NCBI RefSeq assembly: GCF_002234675.1
Contig: NC_019859.2
Span: 3,689,240 to 3,753,239 of the forward strand
DNA length: 64,000 nucleotides
Source: Oryzias latipes
Taxonomy: Eukaryota; Chordata; Actinopteri; Beloniformes; Adrianichthyidae
Direction of reading: 5' to 3'
This document shows, piece by piece, positions 36,775 to 49,500 of this stretch. The first letter of the stretch is position 1, and every line of letters starts with the position of its first letter. The notes below the pieces were generated by a model that had not been told where the DNA came from, did no database searches, and saw only the letters and a program-made list of their open reading frames with translations. Position numbers and translations under genes: made by a program.

Positions 36775-36965
36775 CAGTTTAGCTCAGGCAGTCGTCCAAC
36801 AACCGAAGGGTAGGCGCATTGATCCCCGCTCAGCTGTTGCACTCTGAGCGCGGCTAGTCTGCAGCTCACCGTTCCCCCAGGGATGGGTCAAAATGCGGAG
36901 AAGAATTTCCCTATTGTAGGATAAGTAAAGTATCAATAATTAATATTATTATTATTATTACTATA
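36775..36965 (+). repeat. tRNA-derived SINE with (ATT)n tail
   Basis: TAGCTCAGGCAGTCGTCCAA, CAACCGAAGGGTAGGCGCAT and GATCCCCGCTC are tRNA-like A and B box regions. The body ends with GAAGAATTTCCCTATTGT and AGTAAAGTATC, then an ATT microsatellite. Confidence 0.65.
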
Positions 36966-37254
36966 TGTAAGTTCCCATAGGATTCCCATGCAAACTACAG
37001 TCTGATTGTCTAATTTCCTCATTTCTAACAGTCACACTGAATGCACGGAGGGCACATTTATCATGGGAACAGCACTAACTGGTTCCTTGTGCAGGCTCCA
37101 GGATTTTGGGGGTTAAAAAAAGAAATATCAGAACGACACACTTGTGTTTCACTTACTTCTGTAGTGCCTGTGGAAAAAATCTGTATTCATATTTTCTCTC
37201 TACCGGTTCACCAAGTGGTCTACGGTCTTGATATATCCTGAAGGCCACCTGCAG

Positions 37255-37830
37255 CTCGCATTCACCCATAAGGACAGTTGTTACTTAGTCTTTGCCGGTC
37301 TAAAGCTACGCACACACTGGGCATGTGATGCGCATTGTTGAACGTACATTTAGCCCACGGTGTTCACACTGAAGAGGCAGGGAGGGGCTTCTTCTTTTTT
37401 TTTTTACTGTTTACTGGCGCGTGCCCCCCATTTACAGCTAAAAGAGGCTTGGTGCAAAATGTTGAAGTGGTGCAAACCTCGCGAATTTTGCTCAGAGTTT
37501 TTCTTTCACGCCTCTATTCCAACATATGAAAGACTTGTTGTCATATAATGCCAGTTGGGCACAAACCAGAATTATTAATTTCTCCTCTATAATCAATTTT
37601 CATATGGTCGGCACTTCCGTATATTAAAGGGGGACTCCAATCCATACGTGACTACAAAATTGGAGTCCTTGTTTAGTCAAAGTTCAACTTGCAACACGTG
37701 CTCAGTGGCCGTGAAAACACTCATGGAAACTTGTGTCCTGAGAGTTTTGAATGAGGAAACCCAAAACGCGCATGTGCACACATTTACGTACATAGACTTC
37801 CAATCGAGCGCAAACCTGAACCAGTCTACC
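37255..37830 (+). repeat. Unclassified interspersed repeat, copy 3
   Basis: It shares ACCCATAAGGACAGTT and GGGCATGTGATGCGCATT with blocks near 6107 and 6838. It shares GTTGGGCACAAACC, TCTCCTCTATAATCAA and TTACGTACATAGACTTCCAA with 31960-32165. Confidence 0.45.
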
Positions 37831-38271
37831 AGCTGATTGGAAGAATTTCTGACCAATTAGCATCAACCTTCATGTCTGTGATTGGCTGGCTTCCGTGGCA
37901 CATTTGCAACGCGTTGCCCTGCTCTGTTTCGAGCGCAGAAGAGAGAGAATTTCTATCGAGTGAACATTGTTTTTATTGTAAGTATTTTTGAACTTCAAGT
38001 GCTTTTTTCTGTTTCAGATGCAAAATTACTTTTTAAGCTCACAAAATTTTTAACGTTTACAATCAAAACAGTGAATGTTGCGCTTAGAATAATGGCACAA
38101 AAATCACTCCCTAAAAAACTTCTTATGGACCATCGGCAGAGGGTGGAGGCAGCCGGACATTCAGTCAGTCCTTGTGCCCAAAAGAGGATGGACTAAAATT
38201 TCTAGTTTGTAAATCTTAAAGCATATTATTTGGACTTAAAAAAATAGATCCAATATTAACCTCTTTGATGG

Positions 38272-38802
38272 TTGAATAAAAGTAAAAGCTACACGTTTAG
38301 TCAAGACAGCATCAATCCAAACAGCACCATACATATCACAGATGCATCAAGCTGCAGCCTTCGTCTGTTTCCAGCTGCATCTCTCATGTTCACATCAGCT
38401 GCTTCTCCTCATTCTAGATCTTTTCCATCCATCAGGGAATCCCTGAAACCTCCCCTTGGGTTTTCTGCAGAGCTCTTTCTCCTCCTCCCCCTCTCTCTCC
38501 TTTCTTCCGCCTCCTCATTTGACGATCTGCATTGCGGTGCCAGCCGTTGCCCCCCCCCCTCTCTCTTTTCCTCCAGGTTGATCTCTGCGGCACTGAACAA
38601 ACAGCAGCGCTTTCTCCTGTCAGAGAGGAAGCATGCCTCCTTCTGCCTCCTCCTCCTCCCTGCTCCTCCTCTGTGGTCCCCTGGTGCTACCACGCCCTCT
38701 ACAGTGCAGAAAACAAAGCACACTGAGCTGCCTGACATCTCTGATGATTTCTTCCTCCTGGCTAAAAGGTCTCCATCGTCATCAGGCCCCACAATGAACC
38801 CG
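38272..38802 (+). other. Possible first exon of an unidentified gene
   Basis: A pyrimidine-rich, relatively GC-rich stretch ends in ACAATGAACCCG followed by a good GTAAAC donor at 38803. An ATG at 38794 would give MNP at phase 0, which fits the phase-0 exon at 47079. This link across 8.3 kb is inference only, and further exons may lie between. Confidence 0.25.
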
Positions 38803-39251
38803 GTAAACATTTTTAATGTGAGAAATGAAGCAGAATTGAGTTTTATTGTAGCCTGCTGATGCACAGTTATGAAAGGGTCACGTCTCGGCAGAAAAGGTTG
38901 ACTATGAAAATAAGACTCCATTACCAGAGTCATTTACTCTTGAACTAATTTGTGGGCTAAATTTAACAGTAAATCTAACAGCAGGAAGGTATAGAGGGAG
39001 GATTGAGGGCTGAGCAGTTACAGCAGAGACATAAACTATTTACACCTCAGGGTAGAATAACCAGCACTTTGGAAAAAGAAAGACTGTTGACAGTTTGTTC
39101 CCATATATGGAACTAAATATGAGAACAAAAGGTTAGATATATATCCTATGGATGGAAAAATGCATCAAACCACTAATATTCCAAACTCACATTCATTTAG
39201 CATCTACTCAAAAGCAACAACATATTTTTTTCATCATTGAAAATAATTGCA

Positions 39252-39305
39252 CCGTGGCGCAGTGGTTAGCGCTCTTGCCTCACAGCAAGAAGGTTATAGG
39301 TTTTT
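39252..39305 (+). repeat. tRNA-derived SINE head
   Basis: ACCGTGGCGCAGTGGTTAGC and GCTCTTGCCTCACAGCAAGA form the 5' part of a common fish SINE or repeat. The B box and body are missing. Confidence 0.6.
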
Positions 39306-39419
39306 GAACTCTTGATGGGCTGCGCTTAAAGCTCAAATCGTTCCTCTGAAACCATCTGTACATTAACTTAACATTGAAACTGGATGCCCCGCTGACATTT
39401 GTAGGACATAAGTTGGTGC

Positions 39420-40785
39420 AACTTTCCTTTGCCTCACAAATACTACATTCGTTCCCCAGGGTTCGGTATACGGACCTCTGTTATTTTCAATTTACATGCT
39501 ACCACAGAAGGGAGATAATACGCTGACATAGCCTCAATTTTCATTTTTATGCTGATGACACTCAACTATACTTATCTTTTAAACCTGATGACATTGGTCT
39601 TCTAAAGAATCTCAATAGCTGCATTGCAGAAATTAAAACCTGGATGGTCAAAATTATCTGCAGTTGAATGTGGACAAAACTAATGTAATTACTTTTGGAT
39701 CAGTTGAGGCCCAAAGCGGTGTGGCTCAGAAATTGAAGTCTCTGTCTAAGAATGCTTTTACAAACTGGGGGTGATTTTTGATACTGATTTGAATTTGGAG
39801 ACACATGTCAAAGCGGTGTTTCTGGTAAATAATCAGATTATACAGGATAACCCCTCTCCTATCTAAAGGAATTCTTAAGATGGTGATTCCGTTTGGACTA
39901 TTGTAACACTCTACACATGCCTTTCAAAGCTGAGTGTGTATGAAAATCCAGTTAGTCCAAAATGCTGCCGCCAGACTCCTAGCCAAAACCAGAATGAGAG
40001 ATTGTATTACTCCAGTTTTAGTATCTCTGCACTGGCTCCCAGTCCATTTTAGAATAGATTTTAAGATTTCAATGATTGCTTTTAACCCTTGTCCTGTCCT
40101 AGGCACTTTAACATTGGGAGTTGGGTCAACTAGACCCACTAGACAGTGTGCTGAACCTTTTTTCTTCAATGATTTGTGATCTTCACTGGTGTCCATGGAT
40201 TACATGAAATCCTCTCCACCTTTATCATGGTAGGGGGGAACACGTCAATGGTCATCTTGACCCCATTGCATAGCACAAGGGTTAAAGCACGCTGTGGTCT
40301 GGCCCCTAAATATATCGCCGATCTCCTCGTTCCTTATGTACCTGGTCGCAATCTTAGATCTTCGGTAAAGGGCCTTTTAACAATCCCACAATCCAGATTG
40401 AAGACCAAGGGAGACAGAGGCCTTTGCTGTAAGAACCCCAACACTCTGGAACAGTCTCCCTGAAGAGATCAGACTCGCTGAGTCCCGACCAGTTTTTAAA
40501 TTTCTTTATAGGAGTGCTTTTAATGATTTTACTGGGTCTTAAATTTAAACTTATGATGTCATTGATTTTAGTGATTTGATTGATTTTAACTGCTATCGCT
40601 GTTTTGTGTGCATGTTGTGTTTTATTTTGTTGTACTGTCAAACACCTCGATACTGTTTTTAATCCTGGTCTTTGTCTTATGTTAATTGCACAGCACTTTG
40701 TAATCTTGATTTTGAAAAGTGCTATATAAAGTATATTATTATTATTATTATTATTATATTTATTATTATTATTATTACATGAACA
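39420..40785 (+). mobile_element. Degraded L2-type LINE with an inserted TTAA-site MITE
   Basis: Remnants run in order: a GSVYGPLLFSIYMLP-like segment near 39455, TTTTTATGCTGATGACACTC (the YADD region) near 39545, IAEIKTWM near 39630, [19 protein letters not shown] at 39940, and then the PLRSSVKG/DRGL region. The 3' end is GCTATATAAAGTATATTATT with an ATT microsatellite. The frame is broken many times. A MITE splits it at 40086-40281. Confidence 0.7.
40086..40281 (-). mobile_element. TTAA-site MITE, copy 3, inside an L2 relic
   Basis: Flanked on both sides by TTAA (40082-40085 and 40282-40285). It is inverted relative to copies 1 and 2. The L2 sequence resumes after it, so the MITE is the younger insertion. 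Confidence 0.9.
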
Positions 40786-40904
40786 ATTAGATTTGGCCGA
40801 AACCATGTCGGTGCAAACACCTATACACACACATAAACACGTGCCCTCAGTAGGTTTAATACAATAATGGTCAAAATGTACATTACAGATGAAAAAAAAG
40901 GATT

Positions 40905-43760
40905 AAAATTCAATTCAATTCAATTTTATTTGTATAGCCCAAAATCACAACAACAGTCGTCTCGATGGGCTTCGAAGTAAAACATGAAATCAAAAGGATC
41001 ACGAATACAAAGAGTTCAATAGAAAAATACTAAAATGAACTAACAAACTGACTAAGCTATACTGGCATCCCTGCCCTTAGACCCCCCTTCGCGGTAAGGA
41101 AAAACTCCCAAAAAAAACGGATTCCGGAAAAAACGAAGAAACCTCAGGGGTGCCCACATGAAGGAGGGATCCTCCCCCAGGACGGACAGGCGATTTACCA
41201 GAAATCTTAGAGAAGAATTAACTTATCTAAATCTACAACTACATATATAAAAGTCCAGCAGACGAGCTTCATCCAGCCGTGGTTATCGGGACAGTCAAAG
41301 GCGCGAGTCGAGCCGGAGACAGGAACCACAGCCAGGTGTAGGAGCAGGAGCAGAGACGAGGTACTCGGTCAGGCACAGAGCAGAGACGAGCCAGAGATGA
41401 GCCAGAGGCAGGATCCACAGCCAGGTGTAGGAGCAGGAGCAAAGGCGAGGTAAACGGTCAGGAACTGGAGCACGGATGAGCCAACTGGAGTCTGGAAGCA
41501 CTCCCACTCCCCAGGAGGGGAGAGGAAAAGAGGGACAATACATGAATCGCACTGCACCAAACAGAGGCATGGAGAACTAAATAATAAATTATGATCAAGA
41601 ATAGAGGAGAGGAAGGGTAGAAGTAAAAACAGGAAAGAGGACAGAACCCCAGTGCACCATAGTTACCCCAGCTTCAACTTATAGCAGCCTTTTAAAAGAA
41701 ATAGTTATTATTAAGTTTAATTTAAACAAATTAACATTAAGTTAAATAATCTCTGAATACCAACTAGTCTGACAATAAGCCTGTCCAAAGAGGAATGTTT
41801 TCAGTCTAGCTTTGAATGTAGAAACTGAGTCGGCCTCTCTTACATAAGCTGGGAGTTTATTCCATAAGACAGGGGCTTGGTGGCTAAACGCTCTACCTCC
41901 AACCGTACTTTTACTAATTCTAGGAACCACAAGCAGTCCTGCATTTTGCGAGCGAAGTGTTCTCATTGGATGGTAAGGGACTACGAGGTCCTTAATATAG
42001 GACGGGGCCATTCCATGTAAGGCCTTATAGGTTAACAGGAGGAACTTGAACTTGATTCTGGAATCAACTGGGAGCCAATGGAGCGAAACTAACACAGGAG
42101 TGATGTGATCTCTTCTGCTGGTTCCAGCTAACAATCTAGCTGCTGCGTTCTGAACAAGCTGGAGACTTCTTAAGGAACTCTTAGGACACGCTGCTAACAA
42201 GGAGTTACAGTAATCCAGCCTCGACGTAACAAATGCATGGATGAGTTTTTCAGCATCACTCTTAGAAAGTATATTTCTGATCTTAGCAATATTCCGCAGG
42301 TGAAAAAAGGCAGTTCTGCACGCCTGAGATATGTGAGCCTTAAATGATAAATCCTGGTCAAGTAAAACCCCAAGGTTTCTAACTGTGGAATTGGGGGCTA
42401 TACTTATGCCATCCAGGGAGACTATCTGAGCAGACAGAGTATCTCTGAGGTTTTTAGGACCAAGTATAATGACCTCAGTTTTTTCTGGGTTCAAGAGGAG
42501 GTAATTAATTGTCATCCAGGTCTTGATGTCACTGATGCAGGCGTTCAGTTTCTCTATCTGGTCATTCTGGTCAGGCTTCATGGATAAATACAACTGCGTA
42601 TCGTCGGCATAACAATGAAAATTAATGCTGTGTTTCCTGATTATGTTTCCTAGGGGTAGCATATAAAGCGTAAACAGGATCGGTCCCAAGACTGAGCCCT
42701 GTGGGACTCCATAGTTGACTCGAGTGCACTGAGAGGAATGGCCATTTACATTAACGAACTGATACCTATCGGACAGATAGGATTTAAACCACTGGAGAGC
42801 AGATCCTCTGATCCCTATGTCCTGCTCTAATATATGGAGTAAAATACCGTGGTCGATAGTGTCAAAGGCTGCACTGAGGTCCAACAGGACCAGAATAGAA
42901 AGTAGTCCCTTTTCTGAGGCCAATAACAAGTCATTAGAGACTCTAACTAGTGCAGTTTCCGTACTGTGGTGAGGTCTAAACCCCGACTGAAAGTCTTCAA
43001 AGTGGCTGTTGTCCTGTAGGTGGCAGTAAAGCTGCTTAACTACAACTCTTTCTAGGATTTTAGAAATAAAGGGCAGGTTTGATATCGGTCTATAGTTGGC
43101 CAAGATGCTAGGATCCAAACTGGGCTTTTTCAGAAGAGGTTTAACAACTGCATATTTAAAAGACTGTGGCACGTAACCCGTTTCCAGAGAGGCATTTATC
43201 ATTGTTAATATGGGATCATTAATTAGGGGAAAAGTTTCTTTAAAAAGTCTAGTGGGAATTGGGTCTAACAGAGAAGTTGAGGATTTGGAGGACGTAATAA
43301 TTGATGTTATTTCCGCTTGATCCACAGCAGTGAAGCAGTCCAATGTTACAGAGGTTTCTATGGATGCCTCCATTTCTACCGCTTCAGCCTGTTCTGGGCT
43401 GATAGTAGGAATAACTTGATTTAACTTATGTCTAATATTTGAGATTTTACTATCAAAAAATGTAAGAAAATCATCAGAGCTGAGAGAAACAGGAACATGT
43501 GGTTCTACTGAGCTCTGACTGCGAGTTAATTTAGCAATAGTGCCAAAAAGAAATCTTGGATTATTTCCATTCTCTGATATTAAGGTTGAATAGTACTGGC
43601 TTCTAGCTCTACGCAGGGCTTTTTTATAATTTAAAAGGCTATGTTTCCAGGTATTCAGAGACTGCTCTGAACCGGAGCGGCGCCATTCCCTTTCCAACTT
43701 ACGGGTTTCTTGTTTAAGAGAACGAGTTTCAGCGTTAAACCACGGTGCTACTCGGTTTTG
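40905..43760 (-). mobile_element. 5'-truncated L2-type LINE, ~2.85 kb
   Basis: The 3' UTR lies at 40905-41740 and ends, on the minus strand, in AATTGAATTGAATTG repeats. The ORF lies upstream on that strand. The 5' truncation near 43757 leaves no endonuclease domain. Fragments of the same family are at 4290, 19784, 27510 and 49070, so this copy is the reference for them. Confidence 0.9.
41742..43757 (-). CDS. L2-clade reverse transcriptase, N-terminally truncated, long open frame
   Basis: The frame, starting within the AT-rich flank at 43814, is open for 690 codons. Element sequence begins near [17 protein letters not shown] (about codon 20). Reverse transcriptase motifs are complete. They are [17 protein letters not shown] (about 239-255), [16 protein letters not shown] (310-325, first catalytic aspartate), [16 protein letters not shown] (369-384) and [11 protein letters not shown] (399-409, catalytic YADD). 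The C-terminus has [31 protein letters not shown] and [12 protein letters not shown]. The endonuclease domain that precedes this in a full ORF is absent, so the copy cannot act alone. There is no stop in the remaining frame, which points to a young insertion. Confidence 0.9.
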   Translation of the reverse strand, partial: NRVAPWFNAETRSLKQETRKLEREWRRSGSEQSLNTWKHSLLNYKKALRRARSQYYSTLISENGNNPRFLFGTIAKLTRSQSSVEPHVPVSLSSDDFLTFFDSKISNIRHKLNQVIPTISPEQAEAVEMEASIETSVTLDCFTAVDQAEITSIITSSKSSTSLLDPIPTRLFKETFPLINDPILTMINASLETGYVPQSFKYAVVKPLLKKPSLDPSILANYRPISNLPFISKILERVVVKQLYCHLQDNSHFEDFQSGFRPHHSTETALVRVSNDLLLASEKGLLSILVLLDLSAAFDTIDHGILLHILEQDIGIRGSALQWFKSYLSDRYQFVNVNGHSSQCTRVNYGVPQGSVLGPILFTLYMLPLGNIIRKHSINFHCYADDTQLYLSMKPDQNDQIEKLNACISDIKTWMTINYLLLNPEKTEVIILGPKNLRDTLSAQIVSLDGISIAPNSTVRNLGVLLDQDLSFKAHISQACRTAFFHLRNIAKIRNILSKSDAEKLIHAFVTSRLDYCNSLLAACPKSSLRSLQLVQNAAARLLAGTSRRDHITPVLVSLHWLPVDSRIKFKFLLLTYKALHGMAPSYIKDLVVPYHPMRTLRSQNAGLLVVPRISKSTVGGRAFSHQAPVLWNKLPAYVREADSVSTFKARLKTFLFGQAYCQTSWYSEII

Positions 43761-43799
43761 TTGATTTAATTGAAAATAAATTGAAGTTAAATAAATAAA

Positions 43800-44570
43800 T
43801 ACACAAATAAACATGATATGAATATTTTAAAAATAGATTTCCACAAACATGTCTTTAGATCACGGGTCCAAATTATCCACTCTACCAAACCCCCAAAATA
43901 GGAAAAGTATTTGAATTTTCATCTAAAATCTATTGTGTCACACAATACAAAAAGATGGTCACTGGTGAACATTATTACCCTTTTTTTCAACACAAACCAA
44001 CTGTTATTATAGTTTTATTTCACACAATAAAGGCTCATTATCGCTAGTACATGTGATTACTTCTGTTAATTACAATAAAACAGAAAAAAACTGTCAATCT
44101 GGATTTTATATTTGTTATCAATTTATTCTTATTGCAGAAAAGTATTTTAAGGCTAAAACTTCTTATTTTAATTTTAAAATATAGGCACCAAGGTTAAAAA
44201 AAAAATCCACATTTGTGTACCGGCAAAAATACTTATTAAAATAAGCAGAAAGATTGATCTTTTAACATCTCTCCTTCAGAAAGTCATTTTAATGGACAAT
44301 TTGACCAACAGCTGTTTTCATTTATGTTTTCTCCTCCTTTTTTTCTGTTAAAATTGTATCAAAATATGATGTTTATACTTTTTAGATAGATTTCTTGAAA
44401 CTAAACACCTTTCTTTAAAGTTGACTCTTTCTCTGCATTTTTGGGGGCAAAACATTGATTTTGTGAGTTGTAGAAGTGCTGGACTGTACATGTTCTTCAG
44501 CTGGGTTTGAACTTTTCCTCAGTAATTCTGAGTGAGGGGTTCAAACAGGACGGGCCGTTGCTGTGCAGTG
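43800..44570. other. AT-rich non-coding DNA
   Basis: Nothing recognised beyond homopolymer runs. Confidence 0.4.
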
Positions 44571-46250
44571 GGGGCCTGAAGTGGCAGAGTTGGCTGTTTG
44601 TGCCGGGACGGCTCTCTGCGGCGGTCAGAACTGCTGAGTGGACCCTCTCTTTTTAAAAGGTCTGGCCCCGCCCTTCCTCTCCCCACCCGAACGCTTCATG
44701 GCCTCCTATTATTTAGCAGATTTGTTTTTGCATCCTGGCTGAACTTTCTAGCGCTCGGGGAAAAAATTGCAGTGGGGATCATATATGTGCCTCTGCAGGG
44801 ACGACGGGGGCATAACCTAACAAATGTGTGGGGTCAATTGGTAAGGACTGCTTTCTGTTGTGTTCCTTGGGCAGAGATAGGGAGTACTGCTAAGTTGTGC
44901 GCTGAGGTGAAGAGTGGAGGAGACAGGAAAATGGATTTGGAAACATCTATCGGGACTCCTCCTTTAAACCGCTAACTTTTAAACTCGATGTATTTCAGAG
45001 CCTCACAGTGAGAACTTGGACTCCTGATGAATTTGGGGCAAGTGTTTTTTGTTTTTTTTATATTTATAGATCTGATTTGACCCACTTGAACAACTTAGTA
45101 GTACCTCTACTCTCCGATATTTGAGAGTGGCTGTAAAAATAAACTTCTCCCCTGGATTACTACGTTTTGGGATGAATGGTTATTTTGATGCTGGAGCAAA
45201 CGTCACATTGCTGATGATGGACTGCCAGGTTGTTTATTAGGCCACTGGCTTATTAAGAATGCTGCTGCAGGGCGGACTGACGAGGAGAATGTCAAAGTTA
45301 GCTGGTTCCTCTGAAGCTTTGGAGATCCGACATCGGTCAGTACAAGAAGAAATCAGCAGGGGTCCATCAGGGAGATGTTGGTTTCTCTTAGAGAAGAATA
45401 AAAATATAAATATAAATATATATAGAAAGGAAAATAATTGAAAATGCAAAAAAAAAAAATTCCTTTATCAAACTGGTAGAAGGTAAGGCGCCGGTTTTGT
45501 TTGATGGATCGTTTCAAGAAGCTAAAGCTCAAGAATATGAAGTGGAATAAAAAACCAAGGGATGGTTTTTGGATTCTGGACTGAGGAGGATTTGAAGCTG
45601 GGATCTGATAGCCACATCCGACATAAAGCAAACAAAAATCAAGATGTAGAGTTTGAACCCCGAGGAAAAGTTCAAGTGGAAGCCCCTCCAGTGAGGCCAA
45701 TGAAAGGGAAGGGGAGGGAGTGTGCTGGGGGGTTCAGGTTCAGCTACGCAAACAATGTTACCCTCGGTACATTTAACATGGAGCCCAGCGGGCGACAACA
45801 ATAGCATCAGCAAAGGCCCTTCCACCTCTGCACAGTGCTAGATTGCTCTCTGGCTGGTTTCAGTTTGTTGGAACAGCACTGAGTCCAAACAATTGAGAGG
45901 TTCTCCCGTTTCCATCGGGCCCAGAAGGTCTTGTAGAGAGACGAAGCGGTCGCTGCTTCTCAAAAGCTGCTGCCGGTTGAGGAGTTTGTGTTCGAAGGAG
46001 GCGGAGAGCGAGATGACACTCCGATTTTCTCTGTCAAACTTGGGAATGACTATTGTCAGAGGCTGAGTGTCTTGGTGCGTAGAAAGGAGTTTACTGGAAG
46101 TAGAGTTAAGTAAACTCCTAGGGCATGTCAGAGGTATGGTGATGTAAACCTCTTTGTCTTTAAAGTTAGTCTGTCTTGTTATTTATACATTTGTGAAGAA
46201 AATAACAGAAAAGCAAATCCAGAAAGGGAACAAAGGACTGCAAAGAACTT
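44571..46250 (+). other. Unresolved, possibly transcribed region
   Basis: Several short open frames on the + strand have mixed coding character, for example 45562-45804. A good GTAAGG donor stands at 45483. I cannot build a consistent gene model from them. Confidence 0.2.
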
Positions 46251-46267
46251 TAACATCTCTGATGAGA

Positions 46268-46379
46268 GGATGGATGGATGGATGGATGGATGGATGGATG
46301 GATGGATGATGGATGGATGGATGGATGGATGGAGGATGGATGGATGGATGGATGATGGATGGATGGATGGATGGATGGA
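46268..46379. repeat. (GGAT)n microsatellite
   Basis: GGAT units with a few single-base interruptions over about 112 bases. Confidence 0.95.
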
Positions 46380-47078
46380 CCATTCTTCCTCCATTCTGAG
46401 GTTGAACTGTGTGAAACCTTTGTATCATGAATGAGCTGTAGGTAACAGAATAAAATCTTTGAAACACAATTTATTGTTAAAAACGTTTTAAAATCCTCTT
46501 TCAGAAATTTCGCTGATGTTTAGCTTCCGATGTTTATTAGGTTGTTTTCTGTCTATTTTCCCAGACCAACCAAACAGATGGATTGGTGGTTCCTGTTCTT
46601 ATTAATTCAACTCTTATTTTGAAAATATTGCTTTACTAATGCCTAGCAAAGCACTGTTTATATTCCAGTCTAAAATAAAAGTAATACATTTTTATGAATC
46701 ACACATCTGTCACTCTATTAAGAGACAATGCCACCATGAACTGCCAGCAGTCTGCATGTAGATTCAACCATTTTAATATCATTGTTGTAGATGGTAGTTT
46801 CGATGATTTCTTGTCCTTATTTCCCTTAGGTTAAGCTTGGTAATGGTATTATTACTTTTCTTTTTTCTTTATTTTTGAAATAAACATTTTGAAATAATGA
46901 TATTAAAATGTCTTCAGCTAAGTACGCTTCACGCTACGAGCTACTGTAACGTACATTTTTAGCTGTTTTTTCTAAAGAAAAGAATCTCAAACTGGTTTTG
47001 AGTTCAAACTGTGCCTTCCTGGTTTTTGTCACAAGTTGCGTAAGAAACATTTAAACGTTTCCTTCTGTCTGCTTGCAG

Positions 47079-47226
47079 GTTTCCCAAGGGGACGCTACTG
47101 AGAAGCTGGCTCACCAAGTCGCGGCCCAGGTTGCTGCTGCTGATCGCGGGGTTGAAGAGGCCTCAGGTGACCCTCATGAGGAGGAAAAGGATGAAGCGCA
47201 CAAAAGTAGCAAAGGCCACGTAAGCG
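47079..47226 (+). CDS. Internal coding exon of an unidentified gene
   Basis: A CTGCTTGCAG acceptor ends at 47078. The frame reads VSQGDATEKLAHQVAAQVAA, then VEEASGDPHEEEKDEAHKSS and KGHVS. A GGTAAATA donor follows 47226. The exon leaves at phase 1 and joins exactly to an open frame in the exon at 47693. An alternative donor at 47220 (GTAAGC) would lead to an early stop. The product is acidic and probably disordered, and I do not recognise the family. Confidence 0.5.
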
Positions 47227-47692
47227 GTAAATATGGCTTATGTTGCATGGATGGATGCTGAACCCCCCCATCAATGAAAACAATGGGCTTGTATGACCAA
47301 AAAACAACTTTCCTTTCCATATTATCCGTTCATAAAGTCTGCTGAATTACACATTTTTTTAATCACAGAAAATTTTCAGAAGAATTTGTCTTTTATTAAT
47401 TATACTATTTCTCAATACATTTAAATGTTACTGTGCAGTAAATGTAAAGCGACATTTGCACAGACGTGTTTCTAAGTGACTGAAACACATTGAATGAAGT
47501 AAGGTGCAGATTTCTTCTACTGGACATCAGTACACTGAAGCTGATGGGGGTTTGTGCTCAGCGAGCGCTTGTGGATCACTAAACTGTCCAAACAACGCCG
47601 CCTCTTCGTCAGTGTGGATGCTTTTCCTCGCTCAGAGTGAAAAGACGAACTGTAATGTGGTCCATCCGATGTCCCCTCTCCTCCTCCTACAG

Positions 47693-47862
47693 AACCTGCA
47701 GCCGAATGCCCCACTTCACTTGAGTCGATTGCACAGACGACCTGCTCATTAGGAATGGAAGAGGACCTGTGTGCACCACCTCTGCTCCGACAAAGAACTA
47801 CACTCCAACAAAAGAAAATGAAGCTGGAAAATGAACCACAGAGATTAAAACCTCCAGATTAA
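47693..47862 (+). CDS. Terminal coding exon of the same unidentified gene
   Basis: After a CTCCTCCTACAG acceptor the phase-1 frame reads PAAECPTSLESIAQTTCSLG, then MEEDLCAPPLLRQR and QQKKMKLENEPQRLKPPD, with a TAA stop at 47860-47862. AATAAA polyadenylation-type signals lie at about 48210 and 48246, which fits a short 3' UTR. Confidence 0.5.
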
Positions 47863-48474
47863 CCCCGGATCGCATCCAGACCTGCACAACCAGATCCAGC
47901 CTTGCCTTCAGCTCCATCTGTCATGACTGTGGCCTGTACATGATTCCTATCCAAAGACAAAGTGTTGAAAACGGCTCCCACTGTCTCCTTGTTCTCAGTT
48001 TGAGAATTTTCAGGTTTGAGGAGAGCTCAAACCAGCTGCTGATTAAACTCTCTGCATCTGCCGCCTGCTGCTGCTGGATTTTCTGCCACATCCAAGCTTC
48101 TGAAAGAGCACTTCCACCAAAACCAAAGCTTTACATGACACACGCAAAATGTAAACCAAAGCACATTAAAGACAACAAGAACTTGTAATGTCATGGTATG
48201 CATATAGACAAAGAATAAAGTTGCCAGTTATGGCGATATGTGCAATAAAAACTGATTTAGCTTTCTTTTGTGTGATGCTGCTGTGGGGGGAAAAAAATTG
48301 CACCTTAAACTTTTTAAATGTCTTTTTTTTCATAAATATTTTAAATATATTTACACATAACTGAAAACAAAAACAAAAAATGAATGAAATGAAAAGCAAG
48401 GTGCTTATTTCTGAAATCATTTTTTCAATAAAATGTATTGTTCTGAAATTATAATTGGCTACATTAAAGCTCAA

Positions 48475-48620
48475 CCCTTGTGCTATCCTATGACCCCACC
48501 TTTACATTGACGTGTTCTCCCTACCATGACAAAGGTGGATAAAGGTGGAAAGATTTCATGTAATCCATGGACACCAATGAAGATCACAAATCATTGTCTA
48601 GTGTGTACATGTTGACATGT
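48475..48620 (+). mobile_element. TTAA-site MITE, copy 4, truncated
   Basis: It begins CCCTTGTGCTATCCTATGAC and keeps the GGTGGAAAGATTTCATG and ATCCATGGACACCAATGAAG blocks. It has an internal deletion and no recognisable right end. The left flank is TCAA. Confidence 0.7.
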
Positions 48621-49069
48621 GGACATTTTTGCAGCTAGCAGGTATGTTGATAACATTTCAGTGTGTGTGTGGACAGGCCCCGCCCTTTTTGTACTACATT
48701 TTAACCTTACCGTAATGATAAACAACCAGTAAACCTGTCTATGCTGCTTCATGGTCCCCCCCCCCCTCACTGTCATCCCCCCCTTTCTCTAACATCCCTC
48801 TCTTCTTCCCTTCTTTCCTTTTCCGTCCAGTCCAACACCCGACATTTTCAAACATGGTTGAAATTTTTTATTCAGACATACCTTTGGTTTGTCTGAAGAT
48901 TAATAACCCCTCTTGTTAAAGTAAAATATGTCCAACACAATAGGCCCTCAGCTCTCATCTGCCTGCCTAGCTGTTGGACAGGACAAGTTAAAAAAAATAA
49001 AAAAAAACGTGGCAAATAACTCTGGGGAATAACGCCTGGCGAATATTCGTCCCGGTGTGTACGGGCCTG

Positions 49070-49500
49070 AAGGGTAGAAGTAGATGAGAAAAGAGGACAG
49101 AACCCCGGAGCACCATAGTTACCCCAGCTTCAACTTCTAGCAGCCTTTTAAAACAAAAAGTTATTGTTATTAAGTTTAATTTAAACACATTAACATTAAG
49201 TTAAATAATCTCTGAATACTAGCTAGTCTGACAATAAGCCTGTCCAAAGAGGAATGTTTTCAGTCTAACTTTGAATGTAGAAACTGAGTCGGCCTCTCTT
49301 CCATGAGCTGGGAGCTTTTTCCATAAAACGGGCTTGGTGGCTAAACGCTCTACCTCCAACCGTACTTTTACTAATTCTAGGAACCACAAGCAGTCCTGCA
49401 TTTTGTGAGCGAAGTGTTCTTATCGGATGGTAAGGGACTATGAGGTCCTTAATATAGGACGGGGCCAGTCCATGTAAGGGCTTATAGGTTAACAGGGGGA
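49070..49500 (-). mobile_element. L2-type LINE 3' fragment
   Basis: It matches 41615-42045 of the long L2 copy: GAGGACAGAACCCCGGAGCA, ACCCCAGCTTCAACTTCTAG, and an ORF end with [20 protein letters not shown] and [17 protein letters not shown]. The ORF part carries frame breaks. Confidence 0.85.

Noticed and set aside
38409-38933. 174-codon minus-strand frame
   Set aside because: Low-complexity arginine/glutamate-rich translation of a pyrimidine tract, with no homology or splice support.
46179-46467. Open frames rich in IHPS repeats
   Set aside because: Translation of the GGAT microsatellite.
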